In this document: positions 54,763 to 61,711 of the stretch, in pieces
How the letters are laid out: each line of letters opens with the position of its first letter
How positions within the stretch are numbered: position 1 is the stretch's first letter
Made by a program: the position numbers and the translations under genes
Notes under the pieces: model-generated
The model's database searches: none
What the model saw: the letters and a program-made list of their open reading frames with translations, nothing else
Told to the model about the DNA's origin: nothing
Source: a bacterium
Lineage (GTDB): Bacteria; Verrucomicrobiota; Kiritimatiellia; CAIKKV01; CAITUY01
Direction: 5' to 3'
Length of the DNA stretch: 64,000 bases
Assembly (NCBI GenBank): GCA_037128595.1
Contig: JBAXWB010000019.1
Span: 39,842 to 103,841, forward strand

Positions 54763-55914
54763 ATGAATAATTTAATTTTGAACCGAGATTTTCGACTGCC
54801 CGATGACGGGTGGTATCACATCGCGCCTTTCGGGGAATTCCCGCACGCTGCAGCTGGTGTAATTCAGGTCATTGACCTGGAGGCCTGTATTGCCATGGCC
54901 GCACGATTCGCCGCAGACGCCCAAACCCCCAATTTCCCGGGATTGTTGGTTGATTTTGATCATTTCTCACTTGATGGAGAGAAGCGTTCTGAGGCCGCTG
55001 GCTGGATTATAGGCCTTGAAAACCGAGAAAACGGCCTTTGGGCGCAGATTCGATGGTCAGATTTGGGAGAAAAGGCCGTGAAAGGCGGGAGGTATCGCTT
55101 CTTGTCGCCGGTGTGGGCACGGTCGGATTGCGTTGATCTTGGCGATGGAAGGGTGCGTCCTGTTCGAATCCTGAACGCGGCTGTGACAAACGACCCAAAT
55201 CTCAAAGGTTTGGTGCCCCTTTCCAACAGTGGACAGAGGGGGGTGGTTGATTTTCAGACATTATATGGAGGCCCCGCAGTAGAGAGGAAGTCTCACTGCG
55301 AGGCAGGGGCGAAATGCAAGGAGATAGAAAACATGAAAGCAGTGATTGAAAAGTTAGTGAATCATCTTGGGTTGGCAGCGGACGCGACGGAAGCAGTCAT
55401 CCTGGAGAAGATGGATGGGTTGATTGCGGCGACCGTAGTGACGAAGTTGCAAAACTCGCTGACGGCGCTCCAGGGGCAGCATGACGCTCTGGTGACAAAC
55501 CTGAAAGCAGTCGAAGGTGAACTGGTGAACCGACATCTGGCTGATTTCGAGGGCGTTATTAGCGAAACGGCAAAACCGTTCTGGACTGAACAGTTGATTC
55601 AGAATCGGGCGGGAACTCTGACTGTACTCGGTGATCTGCGGGAGTTGGCATGCAAAGAGGAAGTACCCCCCACCCAGGCTAAGGTAGAGGGGAAGGAGTC
55701 TACTCGGAAACCGCTCCACAACCGCGCAACTGCGCGGCCGGTACCGCCCCATTCGACAAGCTCAGGGCAGGCTGGGCAGGGAGGCCAGTCCGGGGCGGAT
55801 GGCGATACTAAAGCCGTCAAGATTCGGAACCGAGCGCAAGAAATTGCGGTTACTGAAAAAATTCCGTTCATCGTCGCCTTCAGGCGCGCGGAGCGGGAAA
55901 TAGGCGGCCAATAG
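54763..55914 (+). CDS. Mu gpI-like prohead protease with C-terminal scaffold
   Basis: The 383-residue protein has a protease domain (about 1-165, with LLVDFDHFSLDGEKRSEAAGW and 'RFLSPVWARSDC') and, after a linker, a helical scaffold region (191-300) and a disordered tail. In phage Mu the protease cleaves scaffold and capsid proteins during head maturation. The nested scaffold start at 55333 is described separately. The tail includes 'HSTSSGQAGQGGQSG', encoded by an inserted dispersed repeat. The last residues 'KIRNRAQEIAVTEKIPFIVAFRRAEREI' resemble the conserved scaffold C-terminus. Confidence 0.85.
   Translation: MNNLILNRDFRLPDDGWYHIAPFGEFPHAAAGVIQVIDLEACIAMAARFAADAQTPNFPGLLVDFDHFSLDGEKRSEAAGWIIGLENRENGLWAQIRWSDLGEKAVKGGRYRFLSPVWARSDCVDLGDGRVRPVRILNAAVTNDPNLKGLVPLSNSGQRGVVDFQTLYGGPAVERKSHCEAGAKCKEIENMKAVIEKLVNHLGLAADATEAVILEKMDGLIAATVVTKLQNSLTALQGQHDALVTNLKAVEGELVNRHLADFEGVISETAKPFWTEQLIQNRAGTLTVLGDLRELACKEEVPPTQAKVEGKESTRKPLHNRATARPVPPHSTSSGQAGQGGQSGADGDTKAVKIRNRAQEIAVTEKIPFIVAFRRAEREIGGQ
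55242..55272 (+). promoter_or_regulatory. Recurring element motif, copy F (inside the protease gene)
   Basis: GGTGGTTGATTTTCAGACAT continues as TATATGGAGG. It lies 61 bp before the internal scaffold start at 55333. It is the only full-length copy inside a coding region and falls exactly at the protease-scaffold border. Confidence 0.5.
55333..55914 (+). CDS. Nested scaffold protein (Mu gpZ-like) from internal start
   Basis: ATG 55333 is in frame with the protease and is preceded by AAGGAG with 9-nt spacing. The product would be 193 residues of almost purely helical sequence (MKAVIEKLVNHLGLAADATE...), as expected of a prohead scaffold. In phage Mu, gpZ is made from an internal start within gene I in the same way. 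Confidence 0.65.
   Translation: MKAVIEKLVNHLGLAADATEAVILEKMDGLIAATVVTKLQNSLTALQGQHDALVTNLKAVEGELVNRHLADFEGVISETAKPFWTEQLIQNRAGTLTVLGDLRELACKEEVPPTQAKVEGKESTRKPLHNRATARPVPPHSTSSGQAGQGGQSGADGDTKAVKIRNRAQEIAVTEKIPFIVAFRRAEREIGGQ
55748..55785. repeat. Dispersed repeat inside the protease/scaffold gene
   Basis: CCATTCGACAAGCTCAGGGC followed by AGGCTGGGCAGGG matches a dispersed bacterial repeat that reads HSTSSGQA. Here it is in frame in the disordered part of the scaffold. Confidence 0.55.
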
Positions 55915-55973
55915 GTCGCTCCAGTGGGCTGAGAGAATAGGATTACGATTAAGATTACGAAAGGGATAAAGAC

Positions 55974-56396
55974 ATGAGTCAGAGTAATACGAAGGTTGGG
56001 GATATTCGCATGAGGGCTGGTGGGGATCTGACGGGGAAAGAGGGTTACCTCGCTAAAATGATCAATGTATGGGGGCCAGCTGTTGATCTTGTGAAATTTG
56101 CAGGGGAACGCCCTTTGTACGTGGTGACTGAAGGTGCTGCGCCACCGCAACTTGTTTCTGCCCGTCCACTTGATCCGAGCCGGAATGTTCGGTTGGTCCT
56201 GGTAGGCACCTGCAACCCGGGGGACACCTTGGTTGCCATGGTGGATGCGGGAGCGAACAACGGCAAGGTGCAAGCATTGCCGGCTGGGGCGGGAACGTAT
56301 TTTGGAGTGGCCATCGCCGAAGAGGCGGGAATTGACGGGCAGTTGGTACTGGCCCGGCCGTCGATGATTGGGAACATCGTTGTCGCGGGAGAGTAA
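55974..56396 (+). CDS. DUF2190-like capsid decoration protein
   Basis: The 140-residue beta-rich protein has 'GDLTGKEGYLAKM', 'DPGDTLVAMVDAGANNGKVQALPAGAGTYFGVAIAEE'-type turns and an 'IDGQLVLARPSMIGNIVV' end, as in DUF2190 proteins. These sit between protease and major capsid genes in Mu-like and related phages and decorate or stabilise the head. AAAGGGAT lies before ATG 55974. It is 56 bp upstream of the capsid gene. Confidence 0.75.
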   Translation: MSQSNTKVGDIRMRAGGDLTGKEGYLAKMINVWGPAVDLVKFAGERPLYVVTEGAAPPQLVSARPLDPSRNVRLVLVGTCNPGDTLVAMVDAGANNGKVQALPAGAGTYFGVAIAEEAGIDGQLVLARPSMIGNIVVAGE

Positions 56397-56452
56397 CAAG
56401 CTAATTGGCAGAGGGCAGTATTCAGTAAGCAGTCTTAAAGAAGGAAAATATT

Positions 56453-57397
56453 ATGAGCAGATTGAGTGATCTTAGTTCGTCCCCTACCCTGCGGCAGTTT
56501 GCACAGGGCGCGGCGCAGAGTGCGATTATGCCAGTGGCAGATTTTCTGGCGCCAACGGTCGAGGTGGCCACCAGCGTGGGCCGGTTTAAGTGCTATACGG
56601 AAAAGAACCGGTTTCATATTCCGGATACGCTCCGGACGTTGGGTGGACGGGCAGCTGAGTTGCGGTTCGACGCGACGGATGCGACGTTCAATTGCGAACC
56701 TCATGCCCTGGACTATCCCGTCGATAACCTGGAGCAGCTCGAGGCTGATGGCCTTGAGAATATGCTGCGTGAAGGGGCCGTGGCGGTGGCCGAAATAGCG
56801 GCGCTGTCCCACGAGAAAGCAGTAATCGACGCCGCATTGTCGGCTGTGGGGGTGGGCACGAACAAAACCTGGAATCCGGCGGCTGACCCGATTGCTGACG
56901 TTGATGACGCCATTCTGTCGGTCATCAAGGCGGCAAAGTATGGTTCGCTGATGGGCGTTGGTGTGCTGTTCGGGGCAACAGCATGGAAAGTATTCAAGAA
57001 CCAGGACAAGGTCCGGGGCCGGTTCGTGGTAGGCAATGGGCGTAATAAAGGTGACCTGGGGTTGGCAGTTCCCACGGAACAGTCAGCCAGCCAGATGTTT
57101 ATCGGCACGCCGGATGTCCGCACGTCCTACATGATCTATGACGTGGCCCCTGAAGGGAAAGCGGAGAACATCAACTTCCTGCTGGATACCGCGGTGTTGA
57201 TTTTCGCGCGGAAAGAAGCACCGAGTCGGCGAGACCCAAGCTTCATGAAAACATTCAGATTGATGAATGAATTCATGGTTCCAGGCTCGTACATGCGAGA
57301 TGACGGTCGCGTCGAGGTGGCAAAGTTCGACTGGTCTGAAGATGTGAAGGTGACGAACGGCGCGGCATGCGTGCGTCTGAATGTAGCAGCGGCGTAG
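56453..57397 (+). CDS. Major capsid protein
   Basis: The 314-residue protein has HK97-fold features: an N-terminal arm, 'MPVADFLAPTVEVATSVGRFKCYTEKNRFHIPDTLR' (extended E-loop area), the long helix 'LEADGLENMLREGAVAVAEIAALSHEKAVIDAAL' and the A-domain near 'VLFGATAWKVFKNQ'. Its place right after the protease and decoration genes supports the call. GAAGGAAAATATT precedes ATG 56453. No fibre or tail genes of the expected kind follow. Confidence 0.85.
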   Translation: MSRLSDLSSSPTLRQFAQGAAQSAIMPVADFLAPTVEVATSVGRFKCYTEKNRFHIPDTLRTLGGRAAELRFDATDATFNCEPHALDYPVDNLEQLEADGLENMLREGAVAVAEIAALSHEKAVIDAALSAVGVGTNKTWNPAADPIADVDDAILSVIKAAKYGSLMGVGVLFGATAWKVFKNQDKVRGRFVVGNGRNKGDLGLAVPTEQSASQMFIGTPDVRTSYMIYDVAPEGKAENINFLLDTAVLIFARKEAPSRRDPSFMKTFRLMNEFMVPGSYMRDDGRVEVAKFDWSEDVKVTNGAACVRLNVAAA

Positions 57398-57406
57398 TTG
57401 CGGTGA

Positions 57407-57455
57407 GATGTTAAGTGTGAGGCGTGAGATGTTGGGGGAACTGCGCCGCCAGGAG
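57407..57455. repeat. Short repeated words and hairpin after the capsid gene
   Basis: GTGAGATGTT occurs twice (about 57402 and 57425), separated by AAGTGTGAGGC. GGGGAACT and AGTTCCCT then form a hairpin with a GCGCCGCCAGG-type loop. It is possibly a transcription or RNA-processing site between capsid and connector genes. Confidence 0.35.
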
Positions 57456-57485
57456 TAGTTCCCTCAACGGTTTACAGGGGTAATC

Positions 57486-57911
57486 GTGAGCGGGTGGAAA
57501 GAATTGACGAGCGAGACGGTGTTAAATGCGTTGCCGACTGATATGAGCAACCTATACCGGTCTTGGGTGGATGCCAATCCGACCAAGACGAATCGACTCG
57601 GCGAGATAGTGGACGAAACCGTGAATATGTTCCGTGAGGCCGTGTCCGTTTATCCCTGGTATGTGATGGATCCTGATCTCTCAAAGGTGCCGGTATCGGG
57701 GTTTCGGCACGCTTTGGACATGATCATCTTCAATCTTGGAATGGAGATGGGTGTCCAGTTTGCGCCAGAGGTCTACAGCCTGGTGACCCAGGCGAACGTT
57801 TGGTTGCGCATGGTGCAGACGGGAAAGATCCGGGCGGTGGATACGATTGGTGATGGCGGAACGCCCCGGTACTCGCAGAAGTCAGTATTCGGAATTCAGG
57901 AGTCAGAATGA
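57486..57911 (+). CDS. Putative head-completion/connector protein
   Basis: The 141-residue protein starts at GTG 57486 (GGGG upstream) and is mostly helical ('SETVLNALPTDMSNLYRSWV', 'RLGEIVDETVNMFREAV', 'GFRHALDMIIFNLGMEMG'). Size and position after the major capsid gene fit a gp36/DUF1320-like connector, but I cannot confirm the family. The last ~12 residues (YSQKSVFGIQESE) are encoded by a dispersed repeat. Its stop overlaps the next ATG. Confidence 0.55.
   Translation: MSGWKELTSETVLNALPTDMSNLYRSWVDANPTKTNRLGEIVDETVNMFREAVSVYPWYVMDPDLSKVPVSGFRHALDMIIFNLGMEMGVQFAPEVYSLVTQANVWLRMVQTGKIRAVDTIGDGGTPRYSQKSVFGIQESE
57872..57909. repeat. Repeat spanning the connector/YadA gene border
   Basis: GCAGAAGTCAGTATTCGGAA followed by TTCAGGAGTCAGAATG is related to the CAGAAGTCAGTATCCAGAAT unit in the portal gene. 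It supplies the end of one gene and the start codon of the next. Confidence 0.5.
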
Positions 57912-59158
57912 AAAAGATAGCGATTACTATGTGGGTGGCTGTGGTGGTGGGAATAGGGACTTGTCTGGCTGGGTGGCTCAATCCGACCCAGCAGGGGTTT
58001 GTGATTCAAACTTTCACGACTTATGAGCCAATGAGCGGGAACAACAGCGGGACCATTGTCACGAATGGGAATTCATATCAATTTGCCGGGGACAATACCG
58101 GCTGGATGTGGATTGGCGGGCCGGGCTCGCAGTTCCGTGGCAAGAACGATGGACAGATGGTTCTGAACGGCGACGGGGCATTTATTCTTGGCACCTTCGG
58201 AAGTCTGTCGTCTGTCACTAACCGGGGGAAAGGCTCCCTGCTCCTGGGGAATCTCTCAGGCGGCCAGAAGGCCGTGATAACCGATGTGGGTAATGCAGCC
58301 ATCCTGCTGGGGGCCGGGACGGTGAGCAATAGCCAGTCCATTGTGGTTGGCGATGATCTGGGGTCACACGGGACGAAGTCGGTCACGGCAGGAGCATTCT
58401 GGGCGATGGGTGACGGCTTCTTCGGGAATGCGTCAGGATTGACGGGTATTCCCCTGCCCTTTGGATACGGGGTAACCGAGGAGACCACTGCGCTCGGGCG
58501 TGAGGCCAACGGGGCAGAAAGCGGTACGGCGCTGGGGCTACTTGCTGATGGATCCTCTTACGGGGTGGCGGTTGGGCAGGAAACCATTGGAGCTTCGTGT
58601 GGGGCGGCCGTAGGGTATTCCTCCGACGGCACTGCCGGGGCGGCAATTGGTTATGGATCCCTGGGGGCATATGGCGCTGCAGTTGGCACATTTTCCGCCG
58701 GTAGTGCATACGGCGCGGCGGTCGGCGTCTCAGCCAGCGGTTATTCCTACGGCGTTGGGATCGGGGCTTATGCCGTTGGTAACGGATTGGGAAATGTCGC
58801 CCTGGGCGGAGGCGAAGAAGGCGGGTTGGTTGCCGCCATACCTTCGGGCTTTACTGACACGGTTGAATTAGGCCGGGGTACGGCTGTCAGCAACGGGTGG
58901 CTCCATTTCCATGGGCACCCGGTCGTTGACGGTAATGGCGGAATCTATCCCGGCGCCATCAGGGGTTTTGTCTCCACGAACGATGCGCGTTACCGGGCCT
59001 CTGTGACGAACGGGGCAAGTCCTTTTTTTCAGACGGTGACTGCAACCAATTTCTCCCTGGGAGCCGTTGGCAAATTCATGATCTTGGGTGGGACGCAATT
59101 GGTCTTCGTGGCCGGCAACGTAACGAACGTGTTGGATTCGGATGTGAGTCGGCCGTGA
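57908..59158 (+). CDS. Exported YadA-head-repeat (trimeric adhesin-like) protein
   Basis: The 416-residue protein has an N-terminal signal-like segment (MKKIAITMWVAVVVGIGTCL) and an anchor-free C-terminus. Residues about 195-305 are a run of ~14-residue repeats such as GAAVGYSSDGTAG, AAIGYGSLGAYG, AAVGTFSAGSAYG and AAVGVSASGYSYG, the left-handed beta-roll of YadA-like heads. The first part has Gly/Asn-rich repeats. The end ('AIRGFVSTNDARYRASVT') resembles a fibre neck. The roll probably binds a host surface as a trimer. A signal peptide on a phage fibre is unusual; a secreted adhesin is the alternative. Confidence 0.75.
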   Translation: MKKIAITMWVAVVVGIGTCLAGWLNPTQQGFVIQTFTTYEPMSGNNSGTIVTNGNSYQFAGDNTGWMWIGGPGSQFRGKNDGQMVLNGDGAFILGTFGSLSSVTNRGKGSLLLGNLSGGQKAVITDVGNAAILLGAGTVSNSQSIVVGDDLGSHGTKSVTAGAFWAMGDGFFGNASGLTGIPLPFGYGVTEETTALGREANGAESGTALGLLADGSSYGVAVGQETIGASCGAAVGYSSDGTAGAAIGYGSLGAYGAAVGTFSAGSAYGAAVGVSASGYSYGVGIGAYAVGNGLGNVALGGGEEGGLVAAIPSGFTDTVELGRGTAVSNGWLHFHGHPVVDGNGGIYPGAIRGFVSTNDARYRASVTNGASPFFQTVTATNFSLGAVGKFMILGGTQLVFVAGNVTNVLDSDVSRP

Positions 59159-59168
59159 GGGAATTACT

Positions 59169-59531
59169 ATGAAACGAAACGGCTTCACAATCTTGATGCT
59201 TTTGATGGTGGCCGATGCGGCCTACGCGGCACCCTGGGCACAAACCTATCCACTGAACGGCTCGCTCATCATGCTCACGAACCAACAGGTTAATACCGTA
59301 TGGATGCCGGTGACGGTTCTTTGGAAGTTTCCAGCGAACACGAACGCAACCCTGACGGTTTCCCGGGTGAGCCAGGGAAACACCTACCTGATTGGAAATC
59401 TCCCTGTAACGAATGCCAGTACGGTCATCTGGGTACCCGAGGTTGAATACCCTTTCGAATTTGGGGATGTCTTGCAGTTAACCAGTTCGGTGACAAATGC
59501 CCATGTGCAGATCATCAGGAAAGGGAATTGA
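59169..59531 (+). CDS. Hypothetical exported beta-rich protein
   Basis: The 120-residue protein starts with a signal peptide (MKRNGFTILMLLMVADAAYA). A beta-rich chain follows with repeated Asn-Thr/Thr-Val motifs ('FPANTNATLTVSRVSQGNTYLIGNLPVTNASTVIW') that read like an immunoglobulin-like domain. GGGAATTACT precedes ATG 59169. It is 10 bp after the YadA-like gene and may be its partner. Confidence 0.6.
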   Translation: MKRNGFTILMLLMVADAAYAAPWAQTYPLNGSLIMLTNQQVNTVWMPVTVLWKFPANTNATLTVSRVSQGNTYLIGNLPVTNASTVIWVPEVEYPFEFGDVLQLTSSVTNAHVQIIRKGN

Positions 59532-59532
59532 C

Positions 59533-60225
59533 GTGAAATACGCGGCGTTGATTTTTGGCGAACTGATTCTCGCCTCGATTCTTTGCTTTGCGGAAGCCGG
59601 CAAGAAGTCCAAGCAGGAACATTGGGTGATTGATGGCGCGCCTGCAGAATGGGCGAGCGATTCAACGGCTTCGGGCTGGCTGACCAACCTGCCGATCCGG
59701 GCTGGGGATAATATCAAGGTAACCAACACCCCGACAGGTACCGTGGTGGCGGCGACCCTGAGTGGCGTGACGAACCACTATTGCTGGATCCCGGCCGACT
59801 ATCTCTATTCCTGCCCGCGAGAGTCCCTGATCAATGCGAACGGTCAGGCAGAATTCACGAAGCATGATAAAACCCGAACCGACTTTGCTGGGCCAATCTC
59901 AAGCCCGACGCCCCAGGGTTATACCTCGAACATGGTTTTCCGCTGGTACACCTACCACACGACCCCCGGCACCTACGCCATGGCCTGCCGGTGGCGTGCG
60001 GGTGGTTTGAAGGCCTGGACAAGTGTCACGAGCGGATTATTCCAAGCCAGTACCACCCTGACAAATCTCTCGACGGCCACACTCACAGCATATGTCCCCG
60101 CTCCGGACGATTGTCTGATCGACATGGAATACTGGGTGATTCCCACCAACGCGCCCGGCGGGGGGACTGCGGGCGGGATTGGATATGTCCGGGGAATGAG
60201 GTTTGAGTACGAAGCACGGTTTTAG
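59533..60225 (+). CDS. Hypothetical exported protein
   Basis: About 230 residues from a GTG start at 59533 (AAAGGGA upstream; the frame from 59497 is longer but lacks a ribosome site). The start MKYAALIFGELILASILCFAEA is a signal peptide. The rest is beta-rich, with 'GTVVAATLSGVTNHYCWIPADYLYSC' and a C-terminal segment 'ATLTAYVPAPDDCLIDMEYWVIP' with jelly-roll character. The gene begins one base after the previous stop. The function is unknown; the family appears tied to the YadA-like gene. Confidence 0.6.
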   Translation: MKYAALIFGELILASILCFAEAGKKSKQEHWVIDGAPAEWASDSTASGWLTNLPIRAGDNIKVTNTPTGTVVAATLSGVTNHYCWIPADYLYSCPRESLINANGQAEFTKHDKTRTDFAGPISSPTPQGYTSNMVFRWYTYHTTPGTYAMACRWRAGGLKAWTSVTSGLFQASTTLTNLSTATLTAYVPAPDDCLIDMEYWVIPTNAPGGGTAGGIGYVRGMRFEYEARF

Positions 60226-60237
60226 GAGGGCATGAAA

Positions 60238-60507
60238 ATGATAGGGAAAATTGAAGCGATAGTGGCGGGCGGTGCGGCATTGGGGGCGACCACGGCGGCC
60301 GCCCTACCCGATTCAGAGAGTCTCGACGTGATCGGGCGCTGGCCGCTGGTGGCCATCCTGGGCGCCGTATGCTGTTTCTGCGTGTGGATCATCTACTGCC
60401 AGGGGTGCCAGTTCGGGAAGCGGCTGGACAAGTTGTCGGATGCGATCCTGAAACTGGCGGCCAACATGAAAGAGCGGCCATGCATCCGGCATAAGGAGAA
60501 CGATTGA
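60238..60507 (+). CDS. Small membrane protein, holin-like
   Basis: About 89 residues from ATG 60238, chosen because GGAGGG lies 7 nt upstream; ATG 60232 would leave a 1-nt spacer. An N-terminal Ala/Gly-rich segment (IVAGGAALGATTAAAL) and a strong transmembrane helix 'WPLVAILGAVCCFCVWIIYC' are followed by a charged tail with 'KRLDKLSDAILKLAANMKER'. Size and topology suit a holin or spanin-associated protein. It lies between the exported proteins and the PLA2-like gene. Confidence 0.6.
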   Translation: MIGKIEAIVAGGAALGATTAAALPDSESLDVIGRWPLVAILGAVCCFCVWIIYCQGCQFGKRLDKLSDAILKLAANMKERPCIRHKEND

Positions 60508-60944
60508 TGAAGACTGCTTTACTGAAGAAGCCGCCGTGTGGTTGCGCTTACAAGAAGAAACCAGCACAGGCGCCCCCAGGCGGGACGAAAGATAGCGGGT
60601 TGAACCGTGCGACCGAGTATCACCGCATTATCGAATCCTTTGACGTTCTGAGTATACCCCATGACATACAGGTCCTGATCAGGGAAGCCTTGGATTCAAA
60701 GCAGTGGGACTGGTTTGAAAAATGTGATGGTTGCACCTGCGTGTCCGAGATGTACTGGCCAACGAAATACTTTCCTCCCTGCCTGCGGCATGACTTCGAC
60801 TGGCAAACCGGCAACGGCGGTTGGGAAGCAAATACCCGGTTCTACAGAACCCAGCGCGCCTACCGGATGTCGGCCCTGCAGGCTGGCACGCGCTTCATTG
60901 GTGTCACGGCTTCGTGGTATGCCTGGTTCAAATGGTGGAAGTAG
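60507..60944 (+). CDS. Phospholipase-A2-like HD-motif protein
   Basis: About 145 residues from ATG 60507 (AAGGAG 8 nt upstream; it overlaps the upstream stop). The central 'KCDGCTCVSEMYWPTKYFPPCLRHDFDWQTGNGGWEANTRFYRTQRA' has the Cys-x2-His-Asp pattern of prokaryotic PLA2-fold proteins, in which His-Asp forms the catalytic dyad and Cys residues form disulfides. There is no export signal. In a phage it might disrupt membranes at lysis or entry. Homology by motif only. Confidence 0.5.
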   Translation: MKTALLKKPPCGCAYKKKPAQAPPGGTKDSGLNRATEYHRIIESFDVLSIPHDIQVLIREALDSKQWDWFEKCDGCTCVSEMYWPTKYFPPCLRHDFDWQTGNGGWEANTRFYRTQRAYRMSALQAGTRFIGVTASWYAWFKWWK

Positions 60945-60997
60945 CAGCAAACCGGACGTGCGGAACATCGAATGAGGTCGCAGGAAAGAAAAAATCA

Positions 60998-61303
60998 ATG
61001 AAATTCACCTTATCAACAATTGAAATCATCAAGGCCACGGTAAAGGCTGACCCTCAGGCAACGCCGGCCGACAGAGCCAACCTCCTCGCCTTCTTGCGAA
61101 ACGGCGGGAACGTTGAAACCACACCTGCCGCACCAGCGGAGAATCGGTTATTGAGACGAGTTGAAGCCGCCCGACTTCTGGGGCGGTCGGCACGAACGGT
61201 GGACGAACTTGCCCAGCAAGGGATCCTTTTCAAGGTGAAGTTGCCCGGCCGCAAACGTGCCGCGGGGTTCCGGTACACTGATGTTGTGGCACTGATTGCC
61301 TGA
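60998..61303 (+). CDS. Excisionase-like helix-turn-helix protein
   Basis: About 101 residues from ATG 60998, with AGGAAAG upstream. The C-terminal half reads RLLRRVEAARLLGRSARTVD then ELAQQGILFKVKLPGRKRAA. This is the MerR-like winged helix of excisionase family HTH_17, with the wing 'KLPGRKRAAGFRY'. The N-terminal half is helical. It sits next to the 10-bp repeats and the tRNA gene, a typical place for an Xis. No integrase is seen nearby. Confidence 0.65.
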   Translation: MKFTLSTIEIIKATVKADPQATPADRANLLAFLRNGGNVETTPAAPAENRLLRRVEAARLLGRSARTVDELAQQGILFKVKLPGRKRAAGFRYTDVVALIA

Positions 61304-61330
61304 GCCCGTGTAAAGCCCTGCACTCAATGA

Positions 61331-61370
61331 GTAGATCAAAGTAGATCATAGTAGATCATGGTAGATTCAA
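61331..61370. repeat. Four tandem 10-bp direct repeats (GTAGATCAWR)
   Basis: GTAGATCAAA, GTAGATCATA, GTAGATCATG and GTAGATTCAA follow each other with no gap. A 10-bp period puts all copies on one face of the helix, as for arrays of Xis or Int arm sites. The array lies 170 bp from the 3' end of tRNA-Leu and 28 bp after the excisionase-like gene. Confidence 0.75.
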
Positions 61371-61536
61371 GCCGAGATCTTTTCCTATGGTTACTTTATG
61401 ATTACTTTATCGACCTCAAAACGTAATCCCCGGAAGAAGCGAATAAGAGCGAAAAGCGGCGAAAGCCAAAACCCATCAATCTCACGAAACTATTGATTTC
61501 ATTGATCAAAACGCACGTTTAGAAGGGTTTTAAAGG

Positions 61537-61622
61537 TGGTGCCGGAGCACGGACTTGAACCGTGATACCCGTGAAGGTGGTAGATTTTGAGTCTACTGCG
61601 TCTGCCATTTCGCCACTCCGGC
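61537..61622 (-). tRNA. tRNA-Leu (anticodon CAA) with encoded CCA
   Basis: Read on the - strand: acceptor GCCGGAG pairs with CTCCGGC; anticodon stem GTAGA/TCTAC holds loop CTCAAAA with anticodon CAA; a short variable arm follows; the T arm is CACGG-TTCAAGT-CCGTG; discriminator A and CCA are encoded (61540-61537). The 3' end faces the mobile element, as is usual when a tRNA serves as attB. A matching 3'-end duplication on the far side was not found within the window. Confidence 0.93.
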
Positions 61623-61639
61623 CTCGAAGAGGAGTTGGT

Positions 61640-61668
61640 CTTATATACTACCCCCCCAATTGGTTCAA
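61640..61668 (-). promoter_or_regulatory. Predicted tRNA-Leu promoter
   Basis: On the - strand TTGAAC (61668-61663) and TATAAG (61645-61640) are 17 nt apart, with transcription expected about 10 nt before the tRNA 5' end. Confidence 0.6.
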
Positions 61669-61676
61669 CCTGAATT

Positions 61677-61704
61677 TTGACAAATATTCATCTATCCCTA
61701 TACT
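61677..61704 (+). promoter_or_regulatory. Predicted M48 protease promoter (leaderless)
   Basis: TTGACA (61677-61682) and TATACT (61699-61704) are 16 nt apart. ATG 61712 follows the -10 by only 7 nt, so the mRNA should start at or next to the start codon. No ribosome site is present. Confidence 0.6.
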
Positions 61705-61711
61705 ACCCCCC

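Noticed and set aside
49560..59560. TTGATTTT cores inside genes (for example 49564, 50550, 52079, 54949, 57196, 59547)
   Set aside because: These keep only the core, and several encode conserved residues such as LILDATG in TerL and VDFD in the protease. Codon preference explains them, so they were not counted as motif copies.
61562..61711. N-terminal extension of the M48 protease frame
   Set aside because: It overlaps the tRNA-Leu gene and the predicted promoter, and the encoded residues do not look like protein.
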